DNA of 64,000 bases. It comes from Halorhabdus rudnickae. Its GTDB lineage: Archaea; Halobacteriota; Halobacteria; Halobacteriales; Haloarculaceae. Under the pieces are notes generated by a model. That model searched no databases, was not told the DNA's origin, and saw nothing but the letters and a program-made list of their open reading frames with translations. The stretch is from assembly GCF_900880625.1 (NCBI RefSeq), contig NZ_CAAHFB010000006.1, positions 62,001 through 126,000 of the forward strand, in the 5' to 3' direction. Positions 48,408 to 57,188 of this stretch are shown in pieces. Each line of letters begins with the position of its first letter. Positions within the stretch are counted from its first letter, which is position 1. A program made the translations under genes and the position numbers.

Positions 48408-48971
48408 GCTACTCGTCCATCTCTTCACGTTGATGGTTCTCTCAAAGTACGACCGATTGCTGTTTGATCAGACCCGAGGGTCGCACTCGTACACACGACG
48501 GCGTAGATCAGAGAATCTACGGTAACAGAATGGAGTTTCGTTTTATACCCCTCCGGAATGACGGCTCGATCACGCCGGAGACCTACCCTGACGTCATCGG
48601 CACCCGCGAAATATGCACACGCTCGCGAGCGTCTCGTGTGCATATCGAGAGAAGCGGAATTCTCTCCGTGTGAACCCCAGGGTCTTTCCGACTCGACCTT
48701 CCCATCTGCACCCGAACATTGTTTTCCACTCCGCCATTACTGAAGTGGAGTGTAATTCTGTGCGTGGTGACGACCTCTTCGAACGGTCAGAACGCCCTGA
48801 GGACACGTACGAGCTAAGCGCACTGAAATTCCGAGACCAAGAAGTTGACCTCACGCATACGGCCGCTAACCAAGAGCTTCCTTCAAACCGAGGTTGGCGA
48901 TACAGGCAACCTATATTGAACAGCACTTCCTAGGTTGACATACAATCTCTTCGATGTATTCAACTTTTACA
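48408..48971. other. Element spacer with a palindrome
   Basis: No convincing gene; open frames here lack domains and have poor composition. At 48611-48645 there is an 11-bp inverted repeat ATATGCACACG...CGTGTGCATAT around the inner palindrome GCTCGCGAGC, a strong hairpin that may terminate the small-gene operon. Confidence 0.6.
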
Positions 48972-49860
48972 TTAACGCACTTGCGTACGTCGTCTGTCCG
49001 GATCTTTTAGTTCAGGTATTTCCTCCAACATCTCTTCAGCGAGTGTGAAGTCATCTTCAGCGGAGAATAGTTGACGATTTGATTGACTAACTTGTAGTGA
49101 GTTAAAATTATCTACAATGCCTCCATCGATAACAGGCATTTTTGCATAAATATCCTCGAAATCCTCTGGGTCTAGAATACCCAGCATGTATTTTGGAGAG
49201 AGGGGAAAATATATCTCTATACCCTGATTTTCGATACCAAGATCCCCTCGAAACGGGCCGAAGTCTCGTTGATTGTGCAGACAAAGCGGATGATCCGATG
49301 TCCAGAACGGCGTTCCTGTTTTGTTCTCAAGTAACGTCCAATTCTTGTTTAAAAATATTTCAGCGGTTTCTATACTGTTTTCTCTGAGTGTTTCATTTTG
49401 GATAGCTCGTGCGAACTCCTCAGTACCTAACTGCTCAAATTCCTCATCAGGTATGAATTCAGCTATTCCCTTTTCTTTCAGTGCCTCTTTTGTCTGCTCG
49501 CCCGAATCAATAAGTGCATTCCGCCTCTCACGAGTGCGATTAAATTGTACTGATAAAAACAGCCCCATCCGCATCCTTTCTTTTTTTTGTGAGTGTTGAC
49601 AAGCTACCTTCGCTCAATAGCTTCTTATATGGGTCACCCGCTTTCCCCTCAATTTTTGTTAGAAGGGATTCAATCTCTGGATCCTCAAACTCAGCTGGGT
49701 CGTAGAAAAAATTCTCCCCTCCAATATTATCAAGTGTTGATTGAAATTTCCGCTCATTTGGTTTGTCAAATACCCACACTTGAGAGTTGGAATTGCTGAC
49801 GAAGAATTTCTTGAGGTGCATTCGGGGGACATAATGTTGGAATTTATATTCATCCCGCAT
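48972..49860 (-). pseudogene. DUF4238 protein split by an A8-run frameshift
   Basis: The first frame starts MRDEYKFQHYVPRMHLKKF and continues DNIGGENFFYDPAEFEDPEI, the DUF4238 N-terminus, to STLTKK. The second frame gives RMGLFLSVQFNRTRERRNAL and FWTSDHPLCLHNQR to the end. Removing one A from the eight-base A run (plus-strand T at 49582-49589) joins them into about 295 residues. The gene is strikingly AT-rich compared with its surroundings, a sign of transfer. DUF4238 genes often occur on mobile elements and in defence contexts; the function is not known to me. Confidence 0.75.
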
Positions 49861-50695
49861 ACAAGGATATCTCTCTTATTATCAAATAACATTTCCGCAA
49901 AGTATAATCCAATATTTTAATCTGGAACCTGTGTTCGTAACTAACTCGCTCAGTGAACAATACGCGCTGTGTATCTTGCAGGAGAGTCCTGACAAAACTT
50001 GGATAGACAGAGCGGTGTTTTCTGTGGTACACTATCTCAAGAACCAATAGTGAGACCGATTGAACAACCGGATCGTCAAAACCACCATACAACACGCGTA
50101 TCGTCTCATGTTCATCATCACAAGGCGAGCATATTATATAATACGCCCGCAGGCGCGAAATTCTGAATATCGGGGATCCGGTTCAGTGGGCGGGTCCACT
50201 GGGTGACACTCACCAGTCCGTCTGAAGGCGTGGACAAGGCGCTTGAACAAATCGAGTGACGCCGCTGGAATCACAATCCCGCCACCACCACACGCCCCCG
50301 GGGACGACGTATATATCTATATAATATGGGCGGCTGAGAAAGCTGATTCTGTTGAGCCACTGGTTCCGGGGGTGGGCCTCCGGCGTCATCCCCAAAATTT
50401 TCGCGCGACCCGCAAGGGGGTCTGTTTCGGCTCGACCGCCGTAGCTGCCAGCGGTGTGTTTTGATGACGTGGCCTTAGCCACACCCCTAAGAGAGAACCC
50501 AGCCCCTGGGGTGGTGTTCTCTCGCGGCGATCGCCCCGATCTCCCGGCCGGCGCACTCGAGGAAGTCAACTCAGGTTTCACTATACAGCTGATAGACTAC
50601 AACCAGATTTGCATAACTGCCCGAAAAGAGGGTCGATAGCGAGCGTTGCCACTACCCGCGAACCGGGACGCTCCCGGCTCGCGAGCGGCTACCTG
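49861..50695. other. AT-rich to GC-rich spacer in the element
   Basis: No recognisable gene. The first half is AT-rich like the DUF4238 gene. At 50491-50523 GAGAGAAC pairs with GTTCTCTC around a C4/G4 core, a stable hairpin possibly terminating the leftward operon or marking an origin. TATATATCTATATAATATG at about 50310-50328 is a strong TATA-like stretch with no obvious gene after it. Confidence 0.45.
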
Positions 50696-52309
50696 CTACC
50701 CTGGAGTGAGCCACCGCCAGGCATCGCCGACGCTCCCGTCCTGGAAGCGAACCCGCGCTTGTCGGTAGCGCTCCTCGGGAAGCCCGGCATTCTTCCAGAG
50801 ACGGAAGCCTTCACGGATCGCTTTCCCCGCGTCGGTGTGATCGTCAAAGCGGAGCTTCAGCCGCGCCTCACGCGCGTCTTGGAAGTCGATACCGTGGCGA
50901 TGAGCCCACGCGATGAACGCGCTCATTGTCTCGTCCATCCCGCGCTCGGCGGCTTCGATAGCCTTCGCCGTCGTCTCTGCCGCCCGCTTGACAGACTCCC
51001 GAGCTTCGGCTACGGCGTCGTGAACCAACTCCGCGATGTACTCCGAACGGAGAGACACCTTGGCGTACTCCCGATGCACAAGGTCCTCCATGTCGCGCAA
51101 CGCGTCGCGCACGCTTTCGACGTGGCGGCCGTGGGCGTCCGCGATCTCCGCGGGCGCGATCTCCCCGCCGTCGGTAACCAGCGTCTCCCACTGGGTCGGC
51201 CGGAGCCCGTCGGCGAGGTATCGCACGACGACGCTTTCCTGACTCTGGCGGACGCGGGTCATGTCGAGCCCGATCGGGTCCGGCCCGCTCTCGTCCACCT
51301 TGGGCGTGAAATATGCGTCCTCGACAAACGGCCCGCTCCCTCCGCCACTGGGTGCAACGTCGATTCCGGCGTCAGCAAGCACCGACAGGACGGTTTGATC
51401 TAACTCTCTCCGTAGGCGGTCAAGGTCACACCAGCGAACCGTTTCGTCGTCATCGAGCAGGGACACCTGTAGCGACGCGCCGACCTTCGGATGGGCCAGT
51501 GGGTTGTCCTCGTCGAGCCCTTCTGCTTCGCGAGCGTAGTAGTGCTTCACCTCTTTCGGCAGCCGGTGATCCGGGAAGGCTTCGCGAACGCGGCGCTCGT
51601 CAAGCGTCACCGTGTGGTAGTAGCCCGGCAGGTTCCGCCCGTGCTCGTCGTCATCGTTTTGGACGACCTTCCGATACCCCGAGCGGTCGTCTTCGAGAAG
51701 GTGGCCCATCGAGGCGATCGGCCCGTCCCGCGCGTGGATGGGTCCGCTCGCGTCCCGGTGTACCCGGCCGTAGCGCTCGGCGTCCTGGATGTTCGTCATC
51801 GGGTGTGGATCACGGAAGTACCGGCCAGCGATCCCCAGAGCAGCACCCGCACGGGCCACCAAATCAGGATAGCGCTCGAAGGCAATATTCGAACCCTGGA
51901 CACGAACGTTCACGCCCTCACCGAACCCGTCGGGGACGGGGATCTCGACCCGCGAGCCGTCCGAACGCTCGCCTTCCATCCCGGGCCACCGTGGCGCGAT
52001 GTGAGCAACGAACTCTTGCTGCCCGATCGGGTCCTCTGCCGGGTCCCGATACACTTTGATCCGGTACTCCCGCATCGTCTCAAGACGCCACTCAGTGCCG
52101 TGTGGCGTCATATTTCCGGGATGGACGATGTTGCTTTCTTGGTAGGAGAGACGCGCCCGCCACTGTTCGCCCTCGGCAGAGAATGATGCACTCTTCGACC
52201 CACCAGCGTTCTTCACCGCGGAGTCAGCCGCGAAGAACGGAGCCAGTCCGTCGTCAGAATAAAGAAGATTCGCGTCGAACTCGTGACACGCGAGCGTGAC
52301 CGTCTTCAC
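50696..52309 (-). CDS. Large haloarchaeal element protein (DUF7845-like)
   Basis: 537 residues, GTG start overlapping the stop of the preceding small gene. The N-terminal part is beta-rich (VTLACHEFDANLLYSDDGLA, then EGEQWRARLSYQESNIVHPG), the middle has GRYFRDPHPMTNIQDAERYG, and the C-terminal 150 residues include an HTH-like segment (APAEIADAHGRHVESVRDAL) and a coiled coil (ESVKRAAETTAKAIEAAERG). I recall similar proteins (DUF7845) in haloarchaeal proviruses; it might be the element's replication or DNA-binding protein. Confidence 0.7.
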   Translation of the reverse strand: MKTVTLACHEFDANLLYSDDGLAPFFAADSAVKNAGGSKSASFSAEGEQWRARLSYQESNIVHPGNMTPHGTEWRLETMREYRIKVYRDPAEDPIGQQEFVAHIAPRWPGMEGERSDGSRVEIPVPDGFGEGVNVRVQGSNIAFERYPDLVARAGAALGIAGRYFRDPHPMTNIQDAERYGRVHRDASGPIHARDGPIASMGHLLEDDRSGYRKVVQNDDDEHGRNLPGYYHTVTLDERRVREAFPDHRLPKEVKHYYAREAEGLDEDNPLAHPKVGASLQVSLLDDDETVRWCDLDRLRRELDQTVLSVLADAGIDVAPSGGGSGPFVEDAYFTPKVDESGPDPIGLDMTRVRQSQESVVVRYLADGLRPTQWETLVTDGGEIAPAEIADAHGRHVESVRDALRDMEDLVHREYAKVSLRSEYIAELVHDAVAEARESVKRAAETTAKAIEAAERGMDETMSAFIAWAHRHGIDFQDAREARLKLRFDDHTDAGKAIREGFRLWKNAGLPEERYRQARVRFQDGSVGDAWRWLTPG

Positions 52310-52419
52310 GACGGCTCACCCCCTTCGCCTTTAGGCCAGGTTTGAGGGATCCGCTCGCCCCGCTGGACATCGTACAGGTCGGAGGCGGGGATGAACTCAG
52401 GCACCTGCACGTTCCCCAC
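52306..52419 (-). CDS. Very small element protein
   Basis: 37 residues from a GTG: VGNVQVPEFIPASDLYDVQR, then GERIPQTWPKGEGGEPS. It overlaps the sigma-like gene upstream by 23 bp and the large gene downstream by 4 bp, filling the otherwise empty space in the operon. Supported by the coupling only; no domain. Confidence 0.5.
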   Translation of the reverse strand: MGNVQVPEFIPASDLYDVQRGERIPQTWPKGEGGEPS

Positions 52420-52606
52420 CTCCGATTTTTCGACGCGCTCGACTCAGGAGGTTCCCGACCGTCCCGGGTTTCCGGCCGGTCTTCCGTGCGTACTCACGAA
52501 CGCCGTAGCCCTCGATCTCGACGGCCTCGTAGGCGTCTTGCTCGGCCGACGTGAGGGCGGACAGGTCTTCCTCGTAGTGGGACAGCGTCGTCTGCGCGCC
52601 CGTCAA
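52397..52606 (-). CDS. Sigma-factor-like HTH protein
   Basis: 69 residues: LSALTSAEQDAYEAVEIEGY, then GVREYARKTGRKPGTVGNLLSRARRK, quoted in part as VREYARKTGRKPGTVGNLLS, which is a sigma region 4-type HTH. Common in haloarchaeal proviruses as a small transcription regulator. Overlaps the zinc-finger gene upstream by 4 bp. Confidence 0.78.
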   Translation of the reverse strand: MTGAQTTLSHYEEDLSALTSAEQDAYEAVEIEGYGVREYARKTGRKPGTVGNLLSRARRKIGGGERAGA

Positions 52607-52851
52607 TGTTCCTCACCCCCGAAGCACTGCGGATACCCGCACAGGTCGTAATGCGGTCGGTAGGCATCGACAGGAACCAGCGTATAGTCTGCTCTGTCGT
52701 CGTAGCAGACTGGACACGCCGGTTCAGGTTCATCAGAGTCCGGGTCCGGCCGATGCAACGTGTCCGCGTACTGAGAGCGGTTCCGGACCGCCATCTCAGT
52801 CTCGGCGTCGGTGTCGGCCGACCCCGACCCGGATCGGCTCACGTCCACCAC
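52603..52851 (-). CDS. Small zinc-finger protein heading the element operon
   Basis: 82 residues. An acidic, probably disordered N-terminus is followed by ACPVCYDDRADYTLVPVDAY and HYDLCGYPQCFGG, giving two cysteine pairs for one zinc. First gene of the four-gene leftward block, each overlapping the next. Confidence 0.7.
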   Translation of the reverse strand: MVDVSRSGSGSADTDAETEMAVRNRSQYADTLHRPDPDSDEPEPACPVCYDDRADYTLVPVDAYRPHYDLCGYPQCFGGEEH

Positions 52852-52854
52852 CCC

Positions 52855-52973
52855 CGGGTTTCAGCTACGAAATTCGGGAGACGGCGCGGACCCGCAACTT
52901 GAAACCCGTTCAACTCACCAAATCGGGCCGATTTCCCGAAACTCGAAAGTGGCGCGTTAGTGCCTGAAACCCG
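52855..52973. repeat. Three copies of a CTGAAACCCG box beside attR
   Basis: CGGGTTTCAG at 52855-52864 is the exact inverse of CTGAAACCCG at 52964-52973; TTGAAACCCG at 52899-52908 differs by one base. The last box ends exactly where the 61-bp att repeat begins. Integrase arm sites or replication iterons are both possible. No gene in this stretch. Confidence 0.7.
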
Positions 52974-53033
52974 AGTAAACAGGCGATTAGCTGTCTGTCG
53001 TACTTCGGCAGGAAACCAAGTCCGCCCTCCCCG
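52973..53033 (+). repeat. attR: 61-bp direct repeat overlapping tRNA-Tyr
   Basis: Partner of the repeat at 46033-46093. Positions 53021-53033 are the last 13 nt of tRNA-Tyr; the remaining 48 bp are its downstream flank, including the hairpin-prone CTGTCTGTCGTACTTCGGCAG. Confidence 0.9.
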
Positions 53034-53094
53034 ATTTGAACGGGGGGCAAGTCGATCTACAGTCGACTGCTCTACCAGTCTGAGCTAAGGGCGG
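53021..53094 (-). tRNA. tRNA-Tyr (GTA)
   Basis: 74 nt. Acceptor CCGCCCT/AGGGCGG with discriminator A, D arm AGCTCAGACTGGTAGAGCA, anticodon loop CTGTAGA with anticodon GTA (plus-strand 53058-53060), T arm CCCCCGTTCAAATCGGGG. No intron visible, CCA not encoded. Integration site of the mobile element; the gene remains intact. Confidence 0.97.
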
Positions 53095-53248
53095 ACGCAT
53101 TTTCACGTAGGTCCGGTCTCGGACTTAACGGTTATCATTCACGGCGAGATCCCGACGCCGCCAGCCGTTCGTTTCTGATGCGACAGACACACGTCAGACA
53201 TTCACGAAGATTGAAGTAGGACGCCAGTCAACCCGTATGACAGGCCGT

Positions 53249-53803
53249 ATGAGCAAAATCACGTTCCGCGCCGACGACGACCTCGTTGCCCAACTCGAGG
53301 CCTTCGACGCCTCGAAGAGCGAGGTCATGCGCGAGGCGTTGCGGGCCTTCCTCAAGGAGCCGAGTGGACCGTCTCCCACGGAGGGAGAGTCTGCCTCGGT
53401 GTCCGCGCCTGGGCCTACCTCGGCCGAGGAAAGTCTCGACGACCTCATCGAGGAGCGTGTCGACGCCGTCCTCGCAGACCGGCTCGGAACTGTCGGACGG
53501 TCCGGGACACAAGACGTCAACATCACGCTCTCGCTCGCAGACGCAGTTGTGACGCCGGAGCAGCGGACCGAGACCGGAGCCGAGGAACGAACCGCCACCC
53601 CCGAGAAAGGGGACGTCAGCGAGGATCGGACCTGCGCGAAGTGTGGCGAGACTGTCTCCGCGGAGCACGTCTACTGCCCCAACTGCGGGGAGAAAGCCTC
53701 CCACCGAGTCTTCTGTGAGTGTGGCGACGAGCTCCGCTCGGACTGGGCGTTCTGCCCGAGCTGTGGCCGTCGGACGGCAGCCGCCGACGTACTCGATCAG
53801 TAA
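53249..53803 (+). CDS. cdrL: CdrL-like cell-division regulator (RHH plus zinc ribbons)
   Basis: 184 residues. The N-terminal ribbon-helix-helix (KITFRADDDLVAQLEAFDAS, then EVMREALRAFL) is joined by an acidic linker to two C-terminal zinc ribbons (CAKCGETVSAEHVYCPNCGE and CECGDELRSDWAFCPSCGR). This matches CdrL, the long regulator that binds upstream of the cdrS-ftsZ2 operon in haloarchaea. Located directly upstream of that operon. I chose MSKITF rather than the ATG four codons earlier. Confidence 0.85.
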   Translation: MSKITFRADDDLVAQLEAFDASKSEVMREALRAFLKEPSGPSPTEGESASVSAPGPTSAEESLDDLIEERVDAVLADRLGTVGRSGTQDVNITLSLADAVVTPEQRTETGAEERTATPEKGDVSEDRTCAKCGETVSAEHVYCPNCGEKASHRVFCECGDELRSDWAFCPSCGRRTAAADVLDQ

Positions 53804-53855
53804 TCATCGCGTAAACGCACCTCTACGTGGCATTTACGCTATTCCTCGGGGGTGT

Positions 53856-54014
53856 GTCTTACACTAGGGGAAACCTTTATAACCCCTCACTCTGTGGTAC
53901 GGTAATGCGTAAGACGGGATCGTCTTACACCGTGGCGCACCGGGTGCAACCGTCCGCAGTCTGGCGGTTATGTGGTGTAAGACGAGCGGGCGACCCGCCG
54001 CGTCCGTCTTACCC
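53856..54014. promoter_or_regulatory. Five GTCTTAC boxes upstream of cdrS-ftsZ2
   Basis: GTCTTACAC at 53856-53864, the inverted pair GTAAGAC (53909-53915) / GTCTTACAC (53922-53930), GTGTAAGAC at 53975-53983 and GTCTTACCC at 54006-54014. The TATA-like CTTTATAACC (about 53874-53883) lies between the first and second boxes, so the leader carries most sites. Spacing and orientation suit RHH regulators such as CdrL or CdrS. The binding protein is inferred. Confidence 0.65.
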
Positions 54015-54032
54015 AAAGGGGAACGACAAAAC

Positions 54033-54221
54033 ATGGAGCGTGTGACACTACGGATTCCGAAGCAGCAGATCGAGGAGGTCGAACAGATGGTCGAAACGGG
54101 GGAATACCCTAACCGGAGCGAGGCGATCCGGTCGGCCGTCCGGGAAATGCTCGCCGAGCAGGACACGGGCAAGGAGCGCCCCTCGGAGAAACACAAGCGG
54201 CGAACCTGGGCGAAGGTGTAG
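54033..54221 (+). CDS. cdrS: CdrS-like short RHH regulator
   Basis: 62 residues: [20 protein letters not shown], then [17 protein letters not shown], a compact ribbon-helix-helix with a basic C-terminus. In haloarchaea CdrS is co-transcribed with ftsZ2 and regulates division and cell-shape genes. It ends 3 bp before ftsZ2. Confidence 0.92.
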   Translation: MERVTLRIPKQQIEEVEQMVETGEYPNRSEAIRSAVREMLAEQDTGKERPSEKHKRRTWAKV

Positions 54222-54224
54222 ACC

Positions 54225-55439
54225 ATGCAGGACATAGTCAACTCGGCCCTCGAACACGAGGAACAGGAGAGTCGGGATGTCGACGCGGACGGCGAGGATT
54301 TCGGCGACCCGCGTATCGTGATCGTCGGCTGTGGCGGTGCCGGTAACAACACCGTCAATCGGCTGTACAACATCGGCGTCGAGGGTGCCGATACGATCGC
54401 GCTGAACACAGACAAACAACACCTCAAGATGATCGAGGCCGACACCAAGATCCTCGTCGGCAAGTCTCTCACCAACGGGCTCGGCGCGGGCGGCGACCCC
54501 TCGATGGGCGAGCGCGCAACCGAGATGGCTCAGGGGACGATCAAAGAGGTACTCGGCGACGCCGACCTCGTGTTCGTCACGGCCGGCATGGGTGGCGGGA
54601 CTGGTACTGGCGCGGCGCCCGTCGTCTCGAAGATCGCCAAAGAGCAGGGTGCGATCGTCGTCGGCATGGTCTCGACACCGTTCAACGTCGAGCGTGCGCG
54701 AACAGTCAAGGCCGAGGAAGGGCTGGAAAATCTGCGCAACGAGGCCGACTCGATCATCGTCCTGGACAACAACCGCCTGCTGGATTACGTCCCCAACCTG
54801 CCGATCGGCAAGGCTTTCTCGGTGATGGACCAGATCATCGCCGAGACGGTCAAGGGGATCTCCGAGACAATCACTCAACCGTCGCTTATCAACCTGGACT
54901 ACGCGGACATGTCCGCGATCATGAACCAGGGCGGCGTTGCAGTGATGCTCGTCGGCGAAACTCAAGACAAGAACAAGACCCAAGAGGTCGTCAGCGACGC
55001 GATGAACCACCCACTGCTGGACGTCGACTACCGCGGCGCCAGCGGTGGACTGGTCCACATCACCGGCGGCCCCGACCTGACGTTGGACGAGGCCGAGGGC
55101 ATCGCGAGCAACATCACCGACCGCCTGGAGGCTAATGCCAACGTCATCTGGGGTGCCCGCATCGAGGAAGAGTACAAGGGGAAGGTTCGCGTGATGGCGA
55201 TTATGACTGGCGTCCAGTCGGCCCAGGTTCTGGGTCCGACGACCCAGAAACAGGCCAACAAGTCCCGACAGGCCATCGAGGACGTGGACGTCGACGACGG
55301 AGCGTTCGATGCTGCAAGTAACGTGGACGCCGACTTCGACGGCAATTCGAGTTCCGGCGGGCGGAGCTTCGGCGAAACCGACGGCGGTCGAAACGCCGTC
55401 GAGAAAAACAACGGACTCGACGTCGTGCGGACAAACTGA
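54225..55439 (+). CDS. ftsZ2: Cell-division GTPase FtsZ2
   Basis: 404 residues. Nucleotide-binding [15 protein letters not shown], tubulin signature GGGTGTG at residues 123-129, and synergy loop [12 protein letters not shown] type ([16 protein letters not shown]). The N-terminus [10 protein letters not shown] and the cdrS linkage identify the FtsZ2 paralogue, which drives ring constriction; FtsZ1 is not in the window. The C-terminal tail ends in [10 protein letters not shown]. Confidence 0.95.
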   Translation: MQDIVNSALEHEEQESRDVDADGEDFGDPRIVIVGCGGAGNNTVNRLYNIGVEGADTIALNTDKQHLKMIEADTKILVGKSLTNGLGAGGDPSMGERATEMAQGTIKEVLGDADLVFVTAGMGGGTGTGAAPVVSKIAKEQGAIVVGMVSTPFNVERARTVKAEEGLENLRNEADSIIVLDNNRLLDYVPNLPIGKAFSVMDQIIAETVKGISETITQPSLINLDYADMSAIMNQGGVAVMLVGETQDKNKTQEVVSDAMNHPLLDVDYRGASGGLVHITGGPDLTLDEAEGIASNITDRLEANANVIWGARIEEEYKGKVRVMAIMTGVQSAQVLGPTTQKQANKSRQAIEDVDVDDGAFDAASNVDADFDGNSSSGGRSFGETDGGRNAVEKNNGLDVVRTN

Positions 55440-55443
55440 ACGG

Positions 55444-55458
55444 CGTTCCGTTTTTTCG
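55444..55458 (+). terminator. T-run terminator after ftsZ2
   Basis: GTTCCGTTTTTTCGTC directly follows the ftsZ2 stop and precedes the convergent ncsA gene. Six T residues are at 55451-55456. Confidence 0.6.
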
Positions 55459-55461
55459 TCG

Positions 55462-56418
55462 TCAAGCCTCCAGCACGTCTAGTAACTGGCACTTTCGACA
55501 GTGGCCGCCAGTCGTTGGCGCGCCACAAGTATCACAGGACGTATACGATCGGTCGCGGTCGACACTCCGAGACGCCTGGCGGGCCAGTTGCTCGTAGCCG
55601 GCCATGATCGAATGACGCGTCCCCGGATGGGCGTCCTCCAGTTCGTACAGCAGCGACTGGATCTTCCCCCGGAAGGACTCCGACGCGTGGGGGCACTCGG
55701 TGATGTGGGCCGGCAGATCACGTAACCGGGCGTACAGCGCCACCTCTTTCTCAGGAACGTCCCGAAGCGGCTTGGCGCGCGGGACGTGACGATCGGTCAG
55801 CGTCCGCTCGTCGAGTGGACCGAGGCTGGCGTCGAAGTGTTTGGCCATCTGGTCGACATCTCCTTCCAGAAAGTTCATCATCGCGGTCTCGGCCTCGTCG
55901 TCGAGGTTGTGGCCCGTCAGCAACAGGTCGGCGTCGTATTCCGCGGCGTAATCCGAGAGCAGATCACGGCGGAACACGCCACAGTAGGCACACGCAGCCA
56001 TGCTCTCAGGATCGTCTTCGACGACCTCGTCCATCCGGACACCGAACTCCTCGGCGTAGCTGACCGTCTCGTGACGAATGTCGAGATCGTCGGTCAGTTC
56101 CTCGGCCGCTACCAGGCTTTCGTCACGGTAGCCCTCGATCCCCTCGTGAATCGAGAGCGCGAGCAGTTCGATCCGGGGATCCTCGGCGAAGGTCTCCGCG
56201 AGGATCTGTGCGAGGACGACGCTGTCTTTCCCACCGGAAAGACCGATCAACCAGGTCACCGGCTCCTCGGGCGTGGCGTCGTCGGGGACGAGACCGTCCT
56301 CCCGGATGCGCCGCCGGACGCGTTTCTCGACGGACCGTCGAAAGTGCGTCCCACAGAGATGTGCCCCGGAGTAGGCCGCGTGCATCACCGCCGGCTCACC
56401 GCACCGGTCACAATCCAT
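55462..56418 (-). CDS. ncsA: tRNA 2-thiolation protein NcsA (Ncs6/TtuA family)
   Basis: Adenylates and thiolates the wobble uridine of lysine-type tRNAs, with a ubiquitin-like SAMP as sulfur carrier. 318 residues: N-terminal zinc ribbon (CDRCGEPAVMHAAYSGAHLC), PP-loop SGGKDS at 61-66, catalytic-cysteine regions CAYCGVFRR and ECPHASES, and a C-terminal zinc ribbon (CDTCGAPTTGGHCRKC). Start at MDCDRC, where the zinc ribbon begins. Confidence 0.93.
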   Translation of the reverse strand: MDCDRCGEPAVMHAAYSGAHLCGTHFRRSVEKRVRRRIREDGLVPDDATPEEPVTWLIGLSGGKDSVVLAQILAETFAEDPRIELLALSIHEGIEGYRDESLVAAEELTDDLDIRHETVSYAEEFGVRMDEVVEDDPESMAACAYCGVFRRDLLSDYAAEYDADLLLTGHNLDDEAETAMMNFLEGDVDQMAKHFDASLGPLDERTLTDRHVPRAKPLRDVPEKEVALYARLRDLPAHITECPHASESFRGKIQSLLYELEDAHPGTRHSIMAGYEQLARQASRSVDRDRSYTSCDTCGAPTTGGHCRKCQLLDVLEA

Positions 56419-56530
56419 CGACGTTCGGTAGCCGACTGAAACGGGTAGGGATTTCGCTCCCGACATGGCCGTTGGCCCCAATCCTGCCGGACAGACAACC
56501 GTTTTGCCCGTCGGCCGTCAATCGACGGCG

Positions 56531-57184
56531 ATGAGCGAACTCGATCGCGAGGCGGCAGTCGATCGACTCGAGGCTCTCGTCGAAGCCGTCGATCGCGAGA
56601 CGATGCCGGTACCCGTCCGGGAGATATGGGTCTATGGCGACCTCGCCCTCGGACTGGACCCTGTCGAGCGTCTGGACGTCTACCTCACGAAGGAGCTCCT
56701 GTTCGGCCAGGCGGACGAAGAGGCGACGTCACTGAACGAGGATCTGGGCGTCGAGGGGATCGGCGAGACGGTCCGAACTGAGTGGGTCCGCGAACGCCCC
56801 GAATCCGTCGCGGCGAATCCCAGTGGGCACGTCGCACCCGAGAAGTGTCTCGCCGAACATCTCCTCGAGGAGGGAGAGCCCATCCACCTCGAGGTCTGTA
56901 ACGCCTCCTTCGAGGATAACGTCACGCGCCGCCTGGAGGGGGCGCTCGCGCGGGAGACCTACGAACACGTCCTCGATCCCCGCGGCGTCTGCCTGTGGCT
57001 CGATGGCCGCCGCTCGCCGGAAGCCTTCGAGAAACTCCGGGCAGGTGAGTACGTCTTCCCGACGCTCGCGGGTGCACTGGAACAACTTGGTGCCGGCGAG
57101 ACCGAAGCCAGCGCGGCAGCCGAGACCCTGAAAGCACGCCGCGACCGCCAGGAAGGGACCACCGTCCGGGGCGACGTGCTCTGA
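56531..57184 (+). CDS. Conserved haloarchaeal protein (DUF7095-like)
   Basis: 217 residues: MPVPVREIWVYGDLALGLDP resembles the start of a nucleotidyltransferase-like fold, then ERLDVYLTKELLF, and VLDPRGVCLWLDGRRSPEAF near the C-terminus. I recall it only as an uncharacterised haloarchaeal family. Divergent from ncsA over about 110 bp. Confidence 0.7.
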   Translation: MSELDREAAVDRLEALVEAVDRETMPVPVREIWVYGDLALGLDPVERLDVYLTKELLFGQADEEATSLNEDLGVEGIGETVRTEWVRERPESVAANPSGHVAPEKCLAEHLLEEGEPIHLEVCNASFEDNVTRRLEGALARETYEHVLDPRGVCLWLDGRRSPEAFEKLRAGEYVFPTLAGALEQLGAGETEASAAAETLKARRDRQEGTTVRGDVL

Positions 57185-57188
57185 TAGA

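Larger units (their letters stand above)
46033..53033. mobile_element. Integrated element of about 6.9 kb in tRNA-Tyr
   Basis: Bounded by 61-bp direct repeats 6,940 bp apart, the right one overlapping an intact tRNA-Tyr and the left one carrying only its 3' end, as expected from tyrosine-recombinase integration. Contents: a broken integrase at the left end, a PhiH1-repressor-like winged helix, small element-type proteins, an AT-rich DUF4238 gene, and a leftward four-gene block at the right end. No capsid, terminase or pilus genes are seen, so it resembles a small plasmid or pleomorphic-virus-derived element that is now fixed. Confidence 0.88.
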
